Shown here: piece by piece, positions 1 to 9,084 of the stretch
Numbering within the stretch: position 1 is the first letter of the stretch
Layout of the letters: every line of letters starts with the position of its first letter
Assembly (NCBI GenBank): GCA_035295665.1
Contig: DATGIQ010000079.1
Span: forward strand, 1-42,520
Length of the DNA: 42,520 bases
Source: DATGIQ01 sp035295665
GTDB taxonomy: Bacteria > Planctomycetota > Planctomycetia > Gemmatales > Gemmataceae
Direction of reading: 5' to 3'
Notes under the pieces: generated by a model
What the model saw: only the letters and a program-made list of their open reading frames with translations
The model's database searches: none
Told to the model about the DNA's origin: nothing
Made by a program: the position numbers and the translations under genes

Positions 1-952
1 GGTAATAATCGATCCCCATGCGTCCCAGGTTACACGTGGGCAGCCCCTTGACCACTTTCGTAAACGTCTTGCCGCCGTCGGTGGTCTTGTAGAGTCCACT
101 GCCGGGCCCAACCTTCTTCGATGGATCGTTGGTGTCGTAACTATCGCGTTGCCGTTCGTAGGTGGCGACCAGCAAGGTCTCCGGATCGGTCGGATGCATG
201 GCGAGATCGATGATGCCGGTCTTATCATCAACGTAGAGGATCTTTTGCCAGGTCGCGCCGTCGTCGGTCGTCTTGAAGAGCCCGCGCTCCTCATTGGGTC
301 CATAGAGCCGGCCAAGGGCCCCGACGTAAACGATGTTGGGATTTTTGGGATGGACCTTGATGCGGCCCGTCTGGAAGGTCTTCTTGAGCCCCATGTTCTT
401 CCAGGTCTTGCCCCCATCGGTCGATTTGTACACGCCGTCGCCATACGAAACGGAGTTGCGCGGATTGTTTTCGCCCGTTCCGACCCAGACAATGTTTCGA
501 TCGGAGGGCGCTACGCAAACGTCGCCGATGGAGACGGTGTTTTCGCGATCAAACTGGTGCTCAAAGGTGATGCCATTGTTCACTGTCTTGAGCAGCCCGC
601 CCGAAGCGGTTGCGACCCAGTACGTACTGGGATCCGCTTCGAAGATCGAGAGAGCAATAATTCGGCCACCCATTGCAGCCGGACCAATCGAACGCCATGT
701 CAGGGGCTTGACCCACTCGGGCGAGAGGCCTGCCTCCACGGTTGGTGCCACGGTGGCGCCATTGGTTTCCTTGCGCAGCTCGGCAAGTTTCTTGTTCATT
801 TCCTGGATTTGCTTTTCCAGGTCGGCGATTTGCTGCTGACGGGGCGAAGATTTTTCCTCGGACTGCCCCGGCAGCACCATGACGCTGAGCAGACCGACCG
901 TAAGCACGCCGCAGACTACGAGCCGAAACGGACAACATCTGTTGTAACTCAC
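1..952 (-). CDS. Secreted BNR/VPS10-like repeat protein, 5' part only (3' end beyond left edge)
   Basis: The open frame enters from the left edge, so only the first 317 residues are visible. I place the start at a GTG (952) preceded by GAGGG at 7 nt spacing. Residues 1-32 look like a signal peptide (basic NRCCPFR, then VVCGVLTVGLLSVMVL). A short coiled coil follows (QQQIADLEKQIQEMNKKLAEL), then Asp-box/BNR-like repeats such as VYKSTDGGKTW, LFKTTDDGATW and LYKTTDGGKTF, separated by blocks ending IVYVGALG, LLVATYE and IVWVGTGE. This is the pattern of sortilin/VPS10-like and 'WD40/YVTN/BNR-like' exo-proteins common in planctomycetes. Such proteins fold as beta-propellers and are exported; the substrate cannot be told from sequence. 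It is transcribed in the same direction as the pdh operon but 391 bp downstream of lpd, so it is probably separate. Certain as a coding region, family-level only for function. Confidence 0.85.
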   Translation of the reverse strand, partial: MSYNRCCPFRLVVCGVLTVGLLSVMVLPGQSEEKSSPRQQQIADLEKQIQEMNKKLAELRKETNGATVAPTVEAGLSPEWVKPLTWRSIGPAAMGGRIIALSIFEADPSTYWVATASGGLLKTVNNGITFEHQFDRENTVSIGDVCVAPSDRNIVWVGTGENNPRNSVSYGDGVYKSTDGGKTWKNMGLKKTFQTGRIKVHPKNPNIVYVGALGRLYGPNEERGLFKTTDDGATWQKILYVDDKTGIIDLAMHPTDPETLLVATYERQRDSYDTNDPSKKVGPGSGLYKTTDGGKTFTKVVKGLPTCNLGRMGIDYY

Positions 953-1343
953 AGCGAGCCCTCTTTCTATGATCCCCCAAGCTCAGCAGCTTGATCCCAA
1001 GCGAACACCGCCAAAGCTTGTCGGAACGTGAAGAATGACCTTGCTTCGAACTATCCGCTGGAGATAGCCGGAACCTCTGGAAATAACTTATCAATTGGAA
1101 CGTGGACTTTCCCGTTAAGTTTGAACACCCGAACGGGGAAGAAGTCTCGTTGGGAGTCGCGTGTGCGGGAAGGATCGGGTTCTGAGCTGTTCGGCATGGA
1201 GAGAGGTGGGAGGATGGTCTAGCAATCCAGCGACGAGGATGAAGATTACAATTAAGATGAGGATTGAGAGGAAGAAATGGATTGGGTGACTGGTCTTCTC
1301 TTTCGTCTCGATCGCGATTCGATTCGGGCGGTCTCCGCGCCGA
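953..1343. other. Intergenic stretch between lpd and the BNR-repeat gene
   Basis: These 391 bp hold no gene I can support. A minus-strand open frame starting inside lpd (1115-1405) has a run of hydrophobic codons, but it lacks a convincing ribosome binding site and overlaps the lpd 3' end. No clear hairpin terminator with a T tract was seen. The promoter of the BNR-repeat gene should lie in 953-1100, but no clean -35/-10 pair is visible. Confidence 0.4.
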
Positions 1344-2753
1344 TCAACGCCGAACCCGGAAAAGATGCGTCGTCGGCCCGTATACCGATTCCGCCGCTTC
1401 CCCAACCGTCTCGCTGAGGGTGGGGTGCGGATGGATGCTCAGCGCCAAATCGCGGGCACTTGCCGCCATTTCCACGGCCACGACTCCCTCAGCAATCAGT
1501 TCGCCGGCACCCTCACCGACGATCCCCATGCCCAGCAGACGCTCTGTTTCCGGCTCGGTTACCAACTTGGTCAAGCCTTCGGTTCGGCCCAGCGTGGCCG
1601 CCCGCCCGCTGGCGCCCCAGGGGAAGCGAACCACCTTGACCTCTCGCCCTTGCCGTTTCGCCTCCGTCTCGCTCAGCCCGCACCAGGCAATTTCTGGATC
1701 GGTAAACACCACGGCCGGGATCGCGCGGCTGTCAAAGGCGGCGGGCTCGCCGGCGATTGCTTCGACGGCGACTTTTCCTTCGTGAGATGCTTTGTGGGCC
1801 AGCATTGGCTCGCCAGCCACATCGCCAATGGCGAAGATAGGTTCATCGGTCGTTCTGCGCTGCTCATTCACGCGGATGAAGCCTTTGTCATCGAGTTGGA
1901 CTTTGGTGTTTTCCAGACCGAGTCCCCGACTGTTGGGTCGCCGGCCCACGGCAACCAATACCCGGCCGAAAGTCGGTTCACGCTCCTCGATCTCCTCTCC
2001 CTCCAGCGTGGCGCGGATTCCCTCGGCTGTCTCAGCTAGCTTGGCCACCTTGGTGCCGAGATAGATTTTGTGGAATTGGCCCTCCAGCCGGCTTTGAAGC
2101 GGGCGGACCAAGTCACGATCCACACCCGGCAAGAGGCCATCGGTCAGCTCGACAACCGTCACCCGGCTTCCGAGCGCAGCGTAAACACAGCCGAGCTCAA
2201 GTCCGATATAGCCGCCGCCAACAACCAGCAGGGACGCCGGCACCTCTTCCAAGCGCAACCCGGCTGTGGAGTCCATGAGGCGAGCGCTTTCCAGCTTTAA
2301 CGAGGGCGGCACGATCGGGCTTGATCCCACAGCAATCACGCAGTGCTTGAAGCGCCGGCTGGAGCCATTATCCAGGCGCAGCGTACGGGAATCGGCAAAC
2401 GTGGCCCGGGCCCGGATGTATTCGACCTTGCGGCGTTTGCTGAGCTCCAAGAGGTTTTTGCCCAGCGTCTCGACGACCTTCGTCTCCTGGGCACGCAGTG
2501 CGGCGAGGTCGATTTCCGGCCGGCCGAAGTGGATTCCCCAGGCTTGGGCGTCACGGGCATCGGTGAGGAGCTTGGCCGCGTGGAGAAGGGCCTTGGAGGG
2601 GATGCAGCCGACATACAAGCACGTGCCGCCCGGCTTTTCAAACGCATCGATGAGGGTAACCTGCATCCCCTTGTCCGCGGCCGCAAATGCCGCAGTGTAC
2701 CCGCCGGGGCCCGCACCGAGCACAACCAATTCCGTTTCGCCGGATTCCGCCAT
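1344..2753 (-). CDS. lpdA: Dihydrolipoyl dehydrogenase (E3)
   Basis: A 469-residue FAD-dependent disulfide oxidoreductase that re-oxidises dihydrolipoamide on E2 and passes electrons to NAD+. The FAD-binding GAGPGGYTAA is at residues 13-22. The redox-active cysteines sit in GGTCLYVGCIPSKAL (C45, C50), with Tyr where most E3 enzymes have Asn between them. The NAD-binding VVGGGYIGLELG is near residue 178. The second FAD motif FAIGDVAGEPMLAHKA and the C-terminal SIHPHPTLSE with the His/Glu pair of the dimer active site are also present. Length is normal. The gene starts 12 bp after aceF ends and is the last gene of aceE-aceF-lpd, which ties it to the pyruvate dehydrogenase complex. It may also serve other 2-oxoacid complexes, as is common for E3. 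Confidence 0.96.
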   Translation of the reverse strand: MAESGETELVVLGAGPGGYTAAFAAADKGMQVTLIDAFEKPGGTCLYVGCIPSKALLHAAKLLTDARDAQAWGIHFGRPEIDLAALRAQETKVVETLGKNLLELSKRRKVEYIRARATFADSRTLRLDNGSSRRFKHCVIAVGSSPIVPPSLKLESARLMDSTAGLRLEEVPASLLVVGGGYIGLELGCVYAALGSRVTVVELTDGLLPGVDRDLVRPLQSRLEGQFHKIYLGTKVAKLAETAEGIRATLEGEEIEEREPTFGRVLVAVGRRPNSRGLGLENTKVQLDDKGFIRVNEQRRTTDEPIFAIGDVAGEPMLAHKASHEGKVAVEAIAGEPAAFDSRAIPAVVFTDPEIAWCGLSETEAKRQGREVKVVRFPWGASGRAATLGRTEGLTKLVTEPETERLLGMGIVGEGAGELIAEGVVAVEMAASARDLALSIHPHPTLSETVGEAAESVYGPTTHLFRVRR

Positions 2754-2765
2754 GAGACTTTTCCT

Positions 2766-4190
2766 TCAAGCGTGAAGCAGCATCTGCAACGGGTTTTCCA
2801 ACAGATCGGCAATCCGGCGCGTGAACCGGGCGGCATCGGCGCCGTCGATGACACGGTGATCGTAGGAGAGAGACAGGGGCAAAAGCAAACGGGCAACGAT
2901 CTGACTTTCCCGGACAACCGGCTGCAACCGGCTGCGCGAAAGCCCCAGGATGGCGACTTCCGGGTAATTCACAATCGGCGTAAATCCAGTGCCACCGATG
3001 CCGCCCAGGTTGGTGATCGTGAAGGTTCCGCCGCGCATCTCGTCCACCTGGAGTTTCTTTTGGCGGGCGCGCTCGGCCACTGCGGCCAACTCCTGAGCCA
3101 GCTCGTAAATCGTCTTGCGATCAACATCTCGCAGGACCGGTACAAGCAGACCGCGGTCGGTATCGACGGCGATTCCGAGGTGATAATACCGTTTCCGCAC
3201 GAGCTGCCCCGCCGCCAGATCGAGGCTGGCGTTGAACTGCGGGAACTGCTCGAGCGCGATGACCGCGGCTTTGAGTGCGAAGGCGGTCACCGTGAGTTTA
3301 GGTTCACCGTGCTGTTGCCGGCGAAACGCATCGAGATCGGTCACGTCGGCCTGATCGTGCTGGGTAACGTGAGGTACGGTACTCCAGGCCAGACTCATCT
3401 GCTCGGCAATCTTGCGCCGAATGCCATCCAAGGGTTGGCGATCGACGGGCCCCCAGCGTTCGAAGTCGGGGAGCGGCGGCACGGCAGCGCCGGCTCCGCG
3501 CACGGTTGGGGCGGAAGTTAGCTGATGAACATAAGCCTTGATGTCTTCCTGAGTGACTCGGCCGCCCGGCGCGCTGCCATGTACCTGCCGGAGATCCACG
3601 CCCAGCTCTCGTGCCAACCGGCGCGTCGCGGGACCTGCCGGCACCGTTGCCTGACCGGGCCGTGCCGCAGACGGTGGCGCGGGGGGCGCACGCTGGCCAT
3701 CCGTTGCTGGTTTGGCGGTAGGACGGGCTTCTGGGGGAGCCGCTCCTTCGGCGCGCTCCCTGGTGCGATCCTGCTCCGCAGGCGATGCGGCCGGTTTGCC
3801 CACTCCGTCGGGTTGTGCGCGTTTATCCTTCGGCTGCCCTGAGCGTTCGGATTCTTGCTTGCGGCTAGGAGTTTTCGCCGAATCGGGTTTGTTTTCGGCG
3901 GCTGGAGCTTCGCGCACCGGGGCTTCCACAGTTTTCTGAGATTGCGCGCCATCCGTTGCTTCGAGCAAGCATAGGGTCTGACCGACCTCGATCGTGTCCC
4001 CCTTCTTGACCAGCATTTTCGAGATACGGCCAGCGACTGGCGACGGCACTTCAACGGTGCTTTTTTCCGCCTCGACTTCGAGCAGCGTTTGTCCTTGGCT
4101 GATGGTGTCGCCGGCCTTGACCTTGACATCCAAGACGTCGCCGCCGGTCAGGTTTTCTCCCAGCTGCGGCAACTTGATTTCCGTGGCCAT
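2766..4190 (-). CDS. aceF: Pyruvate dehydrogenase E2, dihydrolipoamide acetyltransferase
   Basis: A 474-residue E2 core subunit that moves acetyl groups from E1 to CoA. I chose the ATG at 4190 (MATEIKLPQLGE), preceded by GAGGACAGGAAC. A longer frame to 4307 would overlap the end of aceE and has no family similarity. There is one lipoyl domain (residues 1-78) with the lipoylated lysine K43 in VEAEKSTVEVPSP. A low-complexity Pro/Ala/Lys/Glu-rich linker of about 100 residues follows. The peripheral subunit-binding domain is at about 183-220 (ATRRLARELGVDL, GGRVTQEDIKAYV). The catalytic domain ends with the active-site DHRVIDGA near 440-447. A single lipoyl domain contrasts with the three in E. 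coli AceF. The gene lies 14 bp downstream of aceE and 12 bp upstream of lpd, which indicates one operon. Confidence 0.95.
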   Translation of the reverse strand: MATEIKLPQLGENLTGGDVLDVKVKAGDTISQGQTLLEVEAEKSTVEVPSPVAGRISKMLVKKGDTIEVGQTLCLLEATDGAQSQKTVEAPVREAPAAENKPDSAKTPSRKQESERSGQPKDKRAQPDGVGKPAASPAEQDRTRERAEGAAPPEARPTAKPATDGQRAPPAPPSAARPGQATVPAGPATRRLARELGVDLRQVHGSAPGGRVTQEDIKAYVHQLTSAPTVRGAGAAVPPLPDFERWGPVDRQPLDGIRRKIAEQMSLAWSTVPHVTQHDQADVTDLDAFRRQQHGEPKLTVTAFALKAAVIALEQFPQFNASLDLAAGQLVRKRYYHLGIAVDTDRGLLVPVLRDVDRKTIYELAQELAAVAERARQKKLQVDEMRGGTFTITNLGGIGGTGFTPIVNYPEVAILGLSRSRLQPVVRESQIVARLLLPLSLSYDHRVIDGADAARFTRRIADLLENPLQMLLHA

Positions 4191-4204
4191 GTTCCTGTCC
4201 TCGC

Positions 4205-6892
4205 TCACGCCTGCACGGGATCTTTCTTTTCCGGGTCGAGGTCCATCTCCTGGATGGCTTCTTGCACCTGGGCTGGCTTCAGTTCGCCATGTTGGGCAAG
4301 CCGCCACAAGGCCGCCAGGGTAATCGATTCTGCATCGACTTCGAAGAAGCGCCGGAGAGACGCGCGATTGTCACTGCGGCCGAAGCCGTCCGTGCCAAGC
4401 GGGTAAATCCCGCCGGGAACCCAGCGGCTAATCATGTCCGGTACGAGCCGCATGTAATCGCTCACGGCGATAAAAATCCCTCGTTCGTTTTGCAGGAGAC
4501 GTTCGAGATAACTCTTCCGCGGCTGGGCCGTCGGATGAAGCATGTTCCAGCGATCGGTGTCCAGGGCATCACGCCGCAATTCCTTGTAGCTGGTCGCGCT
4601 CCACACATCCGCGGCGACCCCATAGCGCTCGGCGAGGATTTCCTGGGCCCGCAGAGCTTCCCGGAGCAGAGCACCGCTGCCCAGAAGATGAACCCGCGAT
4701 CGGCCTTTCGCACCGTCCGGAGGCGCCGATCGCAATCGATAAAGGCCGCGCAGAATTCCCTCGATTGCTCCCTCCGGCATTGGCGGCATCGAGTACGGCT
4801 CGTTGTAGAGCGTGATGTAATAGAAGATATCCTCACAGGCCTGATACATCCTGCGGATGCCGTCTTGAACGATCACGGCCAGCTCGAACGCAAAGGCGGG
4901 ATCGTAAGCTTGCAAGTTGGGCACGGTTGAAGCCGTAACATGGCTATGGCCATCCTGATGCTGCAACCCTTCTCCAGCCAGGGTGGTCCGGCCGGCCGTG
5001 CCGCCGAGCAAGAAGCCGCGCGTCCGCATGTCGGCCGCCGCCCAGATCAAATCGCCGATGCGCTGGAAGCCAAACATCGAGTAAAACGTGAAGAACGGGA
5101 TCGTCGGCACGCCGTGCGTCGCCATCGCCGTACCGGCCGCGATAAACGACGACATCGCGCCGGCTTCGGTGATTCCTTCCTCGAGCACTTGGCCGTTCTT
5201 GGCTTCGCGGTAAGCCAGCAAGGTCTTGGCATCGACCGGTTCATACAGTTGCCCGACGTTGGAGTAAATCCCGAACGGCTTGAAGAAAGCATCCATGCCG
5301 AACGTCCGCGCTTCGTCGGGGATGATCGGCACGACCCACTTGCCGATCTCCTTGTTCTGGAGCAGCCGCTTGAGCAGGCCGACAAATGCCATCGTCGTGG
5401 AAAACTCATTGTTGCCGCTCCCCTGGAGAAAGTCCTTGAACAGCTCCAGGGTCGGAGCCTGAAATTGAGGGCAGCGCACCGTCCGAATCGGCAATGGGCC
5501 GCCCAGCGCTTGCCGGCGCTGACGGAGATACTGCAACTCTCGGCTATCGTCGGCGGGTTTATAGAAGGGGGCCTCGGCTACGTCCTGGTCAGAAATCGGG
5601 ATGCCAAAGCGGGTCCGGAACTCGGCCAATTCGTCTTCGTTGAGCTTCTTTTGCTGGTGCGTGACATTGCGACCTTCACCCGCTTCGCCCAGGCCATAGC
5701 CCTTGACGGTGGCGGCGAGGATCACCGTGGGGGAACCCTTGTGCTCGACAGCGGCCTTGAATGCAGCGTAAACCTTTTCCGGATCGTGTCCGCCGCGGGA
5801 TAACTTGCGCAGCTGTTCGTCGGAAAGATGCTCCACGAGTGCGGCCAGCTCCGGATACTTGCCGAAAAAATGCTTGCGGATGTACGAGCCGGGTTCGACG
5901 GCATATTTCATGTATTCGCCGTCTACCACCTCACCCATCCGCTTCACGAGCAATCCGCTCTTGTCTGCGGCGAGGAGCGGATCCCAGTTGCTCCCCCAGA
6001 TAACCTTGATGACATTCCAGCCGGCCCCGCGGAATGCAGCCTCCAGTTCTTGGATAATCTTGCCGTTGCCCCGGACCGGTCCATCCAACCGTTGCAGATT
6101 GCAGTTGACGATGAAGATCAGATTGTCCAGCCCTTCGCGCGAAGCCAGCGTCAACGCTCCCAACGACTCGGGCTCATCGGTTTCGCCATCGCCCAAGAAA
6201 CACCAGACACGCTGCGCCGAAGTATCCTTCAATCCGCGGTGATCCAGATAGCGATTAAAACGCGCCTGGTAGATTGCCAGGATAGCGCCGAGCCCCATGG
6301 AAACGGTGGGGAATTGCCAGAAGTCGGGCATGAGCCAGGGATGGGGGTACGAAGAGAGCCCGCCGCCGGACGCCAGCTCGCGGCGGAAATTCTCCAGCTG
6401 CGCTGCGGTCAACCTTCCTTCCAGAAATGCCCGTGCGTACACACCGGGCGAGCCGTGTCCCTGGAAGTACACCTGATCGCCACCGCCGGGGGCACTGGGC
6501 CCTCGGAAAAAGTGGTTCCAGCCGACATCCAGAAGCGTTGCCGCCGACGCATAGGTCGAGATATGTCCGCCAATGCCGGGGGAATGCTTGTTGGCCCGCA
6601 CCACCATTGCCATCGCATTCCAGCGGGAGAGGCTCTTGATACGGCGCTCGATTTCTCGACTGCCCGGAAACGGGGCTTGCTGGTCTGCCGGGATCGTGTT
6701 GATGTAGGGAGTGTTGGCCGTAAACGGGATTGCCACACCCTCACGGTTGGCCTTGTGCTTGAGCTGGCTCAGCAAATACCGAGCCCGCGCCGCACCGCCG
6801 GTTTGCAATACGGCCTCGAGCGCATCCAGCCATTCCTGAGTTTCTGCTGCATCCGTGTCTCCGTTTGCTTCCACGAGCAAATCAGGCGGCAT
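4205..6892 (-). CDS. aceE: Pyruvate dehydrogenase E1, homodimeric type
   Basis: An 895-residue thiamine-diphosphate enzyme that decarboxylates pyruvate and acetylates the E2 lipoyl group. I chose the ATG at 6892 (MPPDLLVEANGD) with GGAG 8 nt upstream. The frame extends to 7075 but would then overlap the divergent UPF0145 gene. The protein follows E. coli AceE (887 aa) almost end to end. Landmarks are the ThDP/Mg motif GDGETDEPES (about 234) through NCNLQRLDGPV (about 262), HFFGKYPE, IIPDEARTFGMDA, FYSMFGFQRIGDL, GEGLQHQDGHSH, YYITLYNEPYSMPPMPEG and LGTDGFGRSD. It is the first gene of aceE-aceF-lpd. No regulator gene such as pdhR lies next to it. Very secure assignment. Confidence 0.97.
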   Translation of the reverse strand: MPPDLLVEANGDTDAAETQEWLDALEAVLQTGGAARARYLLSQLKHKANREGVAIPFTANTPYINTIPADQQAPFPGSREIERRIKSLSRWNAMAMVVRANKHSPGIGGHISTYASAATLLDVGWNHFFRGPSAPGGGDQVYFQGHGSPGVYARAFLEGRLTAAQLENFRRELASGGGLSSYPHPWLMPDFWQFPTVSMGLGAILAIYQARFNRYLDHRGLKDTSAQRVWCFLGDGETDEPESLGALTLASREGLDNLIFIVNCNLQRLDGPVRGNGKIIQELEAAFRGAGWNVIKVIWGSNWDPLLAADKSGLLVKRMGEVVDGEYMKYAVEPGSYIRKHFFGKYPELAALVEHLSDEQLRKLSRGGHDPEKVYAAFKAAVEHKGSPTVILAATVKGYGLGEAGEGRNVTHQQKKLNEDELAEFRTRFGIPISDQDVAEAPFYKPADDSRELQYLRQRRQALGGPLPIRTVRCPQFQAPTLELFKDFLQGSGNNEFSTTMAFVGLLKRLLQNKEIGKWVVPIIPDEARTFGMDAFFKPFGIYSNVGQLYEPVDAKTLLAYREAKNGQVLEEGITEAGAMSSFIAAGTAMATHGVPTIPFFTFYSMFGFQRIGDLIWAAADMRTRGFLLGGTAGRTTLAGEGLQHQDGHSHVTASTVPNLQAYDPAFAFELAVIVQDGIRRMYQACEDIFYYITLYNEPYSMPPMPEGAIEGILRGLYRLRSAPPDGAKGRSRVHLLGSGALLREALRAQEILAERYGVAADVWSATSYKELRRDALDTDRWNMLHPTAQPRKSYLERLLQNERGIFIAVSDYMRLVPDMISRWVPGGIYPLGTDGFGRSDNRASLRRFFEVDAESITLAALWRLAQHGELKPAQVQEAIQEMDLDPEKKDPVQA

Positions 6893-7049
6893 AAAGAATC
6901 TCCGTATCCGTAAAATAATTGAAGAGGATGGTAGGCGCGGCCAACGGCCTCTTCTAACATTGTACGAAACAGCCCAAGGCGCGTTGGGTGCCTCTCGGGC
7001 TGGCCCGTGTGTGCGGTGCGCCGCAAATCCACCCTGGGGAGGATCCGCA
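6893..7049. promoter_or_regulatory. Divergent intergenic region aceE / UPF0145 gene
   Basis: These 157 bp separate the divergently transcribed aceE operon and the triple-YbjQ gene, so they must carry both promoters. I see a Shine-Dalgarno for each (GGAG before aceE, GGGGAGG before the plus-strand ATG at 7050), but no -35/-10 pair that I would defend. Confidence 0.45.
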
Positions 7050-8168
7050 ATGATGCTGACCGGGCTGTCCGGCAATGAAATCTACTGCTTGGCTCAAAAG
7101 GGCTGGGCACCGGGAAATATTGTGGTCGGCAATAGTGTCTACTCCTTGGGTGTCGTGCGCGGCTTCACGAGCGGCTTACAGACATTGGCCGGCGGCGAGA
7201 TCGCCAGTGTCACGGAGCTGATTTCCGACGGACGTCATGCGGCGATCAAGCGGCTCGAAGAAGAAGCGGCTACCCAGGAAGCGCACGGTCTGACGGGGGT
7301 CGTTTCGGACCTCAAGAAGGTGGCGGGCCTGATTGAGTTTTTGGCTCTCGGCTCGGCAGTCAAGGGGCAGGACTATCATGGTCCGTTTTTCACGACGGCC
7401 TGCACGGGTCAAGACCTGTACTGTCAGCTCGACGCCGGTTTTGCACCTCGGCATTTCGTGATGGGCAATGTGGCCTATGCCCTCGGCGTCGGCCGCGGAA
7501 TCCTCGGCGTGCTCCGTACATTTGCCGGGGGCGAAGTGAAGGAATACTCGCAGATGTATAACCACACCCGGCATCTCGCTCTGGAGCGACTCGAGCAGGA
7601 AGCCAAGGACCGTGGGGCCAATGCAGTCGTGGACATCCTGACCCACATCCTCCCCTTTGGACCCGGCGTGCGCGAAATGTTAATGGTCGGGACCGCCTCT
7701 CATAATCCTGCACTGGGCACTGTGGATCGACCAGTTACCTCAGAGCTCACCAGCGAAGAATTGTGGAACCTCGCACAGCTAGGTTACGCGCCGCTCAGGT
7801 TGCTGCTGGGCACATCCGTTTATGCCCTCGGCTTCGCCGGCGGCGTCGCCACCTTTTTCCGATCGCTGGCCCGTGGCGAGATCAGTGCCGTAACCCGGCT
7901 GATCTACGAGGCCCGCGAGAATTGTCTGGACCACATTCACAAGGAAGCCGAGGCGTTGGGGGCCGACGGCGTCATCGGAACCAAGCTCTACATCTACGAA
8001 ATCGGCAGTGGCCTGGTTGAAGTGATGGCGATTGGTACGGCGATTCGGCGCAATCCAAACATCACCACCCAGAGCGCTCAGCTCATCCCGCAGGCAATCA
8101 TCCGGGACCGCGATACGTTTTTTGACCAGGAGCACAAACTGACGGAGCGAAAACTCGAAAGGCAGTAA
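7050..8168 (+). CDS. Three tandem YbjQ/UPF0145 domains
   Basis: A 372-residue protein built from three copies of a YbjQ/UPF0145-type 'heavy-metal-binding' domain. The start is the ATG at 7050 (MMLTGLSGN), with GGGGAGG 7-8 nt upstream; the longer frame back to 6855 would run into aceE. The repeats span about residues 1-105, 115-222 and 233-335. Each opens with a parallel phrase: YCLAQKGWAPGNIVVGNSVY, YCQLDAGFAPRHFVMGNVAY, WNLAQLGYAPLRLLLGTSVY. Each continues with a Gly-rich GVVRG/GVGRG/GFAGG helix and an RxxAxxRLxxEAxxxGA-type segment, and ends in a strand with ALGSAV, MVGTAS or AIGTAI. Single-domain members of about 105 aa form pentamers in known structures. The function of the family is not established. 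No signal peptide is evident, so it is probably cytoplasmic. It is convergent with the urate oxidase gene, 24 bp apart. Confidence 0.85.
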   Translation: MMLTGLSGNEIYCLAQKGWAPGNIVVGNSVYSLGVVRGFTSGLQTLAGGEIASVTELISDGRHAAIKRLEEEAATQEAHGLTGVVSDLKKVAGLIEFLALGSAVKGQDYHGPFFTTACTGQDLYCQLDAGFAPRHFVMGNVAYALGVGRGILGVLRTFAGGEVKEYSQMYNHTRHLALERLEQEAKDRGANAVVDILTHILPFGPGVREMLMVGTASHNPALGTVDRPVTSELTSEELWNLAQLGYAPLRLLLGTSVYALGFAGGVATFFRSLARGEISAVTRLIYEARENCLDHIHKEAEALGADGVIGTKLYIYEIGSGLVEVMAIGTAIRRNPNITTQSAQLIPQAIIRDRDTFFDQEHKLTERKLERQ

Positions 8169-8192
8169 GGGATGGAATTACCACGGGCGTTC

Positions 8193-9038
8193 CTACCCCC
8201 GCCGCACCGTCGCCATGATCAAACCGTATGGTTCTGCCGTGGGCACGAAAACCACGTTTGGGTTGTCCAGCCCAAAAGATCCCAAATCCACAAGTAGATG
8301 ATGCAAATTCGGCATCGCCAGGCGGATTTGCTGGATCGAAGTGCATGAATCGAGTGCCGCCGTCGCCATCGCATAAAGAGTCTGCTGAACGGACAAGCTT
8401 TTGTGCTTCGCGAAAGTTTCCAGCAGCGTCCGACGGATGAGCTGGTGACAATGGTTCCAATCAACGCTCCCCTCGCCGTAACGCCAGCGCGCCGTGAGAA
8501 GAGTTGCGAAAATCCGATCATCGGTGGCCGGCAGCGTCGTGTACCGATCCCGAAGAAAACCTTTGAACCCAGAATTTGCCGTTTTCAAAATCCGAAGGCC
8601 CCGGACACCGGATTCGACACGGCTTCCCTGCTGCGTCCGCTTGATCACGGAAGTTCGCTCCTCGCTGCCACCGCCGACAAAGGCATGCGGGTGTTCTGTG
8701 CCGTCCACGACCATTCGCTGCCAGGATTGTTCGTTCAGCCGAATCGTGCTTGCGGAAACGTGGTCGAAGTTTTCCATAAAATGCCCAGCAAGTGCCAGGC
8801 CAAAATCTTCAACCGCTGTGATCGGATGGTTACGAGCCAGGGCGTAAACCGTGTTCTTCATCGTATCGGTTGTGATAATCTGGCGATTATCTCCGAGCGT
8901 GTAGGAAGCGGCAAAAGCGCCTTCTAGTTGAACGGCAATCGACAGCTCCCTGATCTCATGCAAGCCCGCGTGGCGGGTGACTTTGGTCAGACGTACGCGG
9001 GACTTGCCGTACGAGCAATGGCCCAAACGATTCGACAT
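8193..9038 (-). CDS. pucL: Urate oxidase (uricase)
   Basis: A 281-residue cofactor-free uricase that oxidises urate to 5-hydroxyisourate. I chose the ATG at 9038 (MSNRLGHCSYGKSRVRLTKV), preceded by GGAGAGGAACGCTT; the longer frame to 9161 overlaps the divergent allantoinase gene and matches nothing. Family features include the N-terminal YGKSRVRLTKVTR, TTDTMKNTVYALA (residues 57-69, with the conserved threonine), LKTANSGFKGFLRDRYTTLP (151-170) with ATDDRIFATLLTARW, and a C-terminal NLHHLLVDL carrying the catalytic-region histidine. Length is close to the usual 290-300 aa. It is divergent from allantoinase with only 46 bp between the start codons, and shares the locus with the other three enzymes of the pathway. 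Confidence 0.94.
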   Translation of the reverse strand: MSNRLGHCSYGKSRVRLTKVTRHAGLHEIRELSIAVQLEGAFAASYTLGDNRQIITTDTMKNTVYALARNHPITAVEDFGLALAGHFMENFDHVSASTIRLNEQSWQRMVVDGTEHPHAFVGGGSEERTSVIKRTQQGSRVESGVRGLRILKTANSGFKGFLRDRYTTLPATDDRIFATLLTARWRYGEGSVDWNHCHQLIRRTLLETFAKHKSLSVQQTLYAMATAALDSCTSIQQIRLAMPNLHHLLVDLGSFGLDNPNVVFVPTAEPYGLIMATVRRG

Positions 9039-9084
9039 AAGCGTTCCTCTCCAGGCGCGGCCCGCGGCCGCAGGTACGGCTTCG

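Noticed and set aside
149..994. 281-codon plus-strand frame at the left end
   Set aside because: It is antisense to the BNR-repeat gene, which has a signal peptide and Asp-box repeats.
1115..1405. 96-codon minus-strand frame with a hydrophobic stretch
   Set aside because: It overlaps the end of lpd in another frame, lacks a ribosome site, and the hydrophobicity comes from a T-rich tract.
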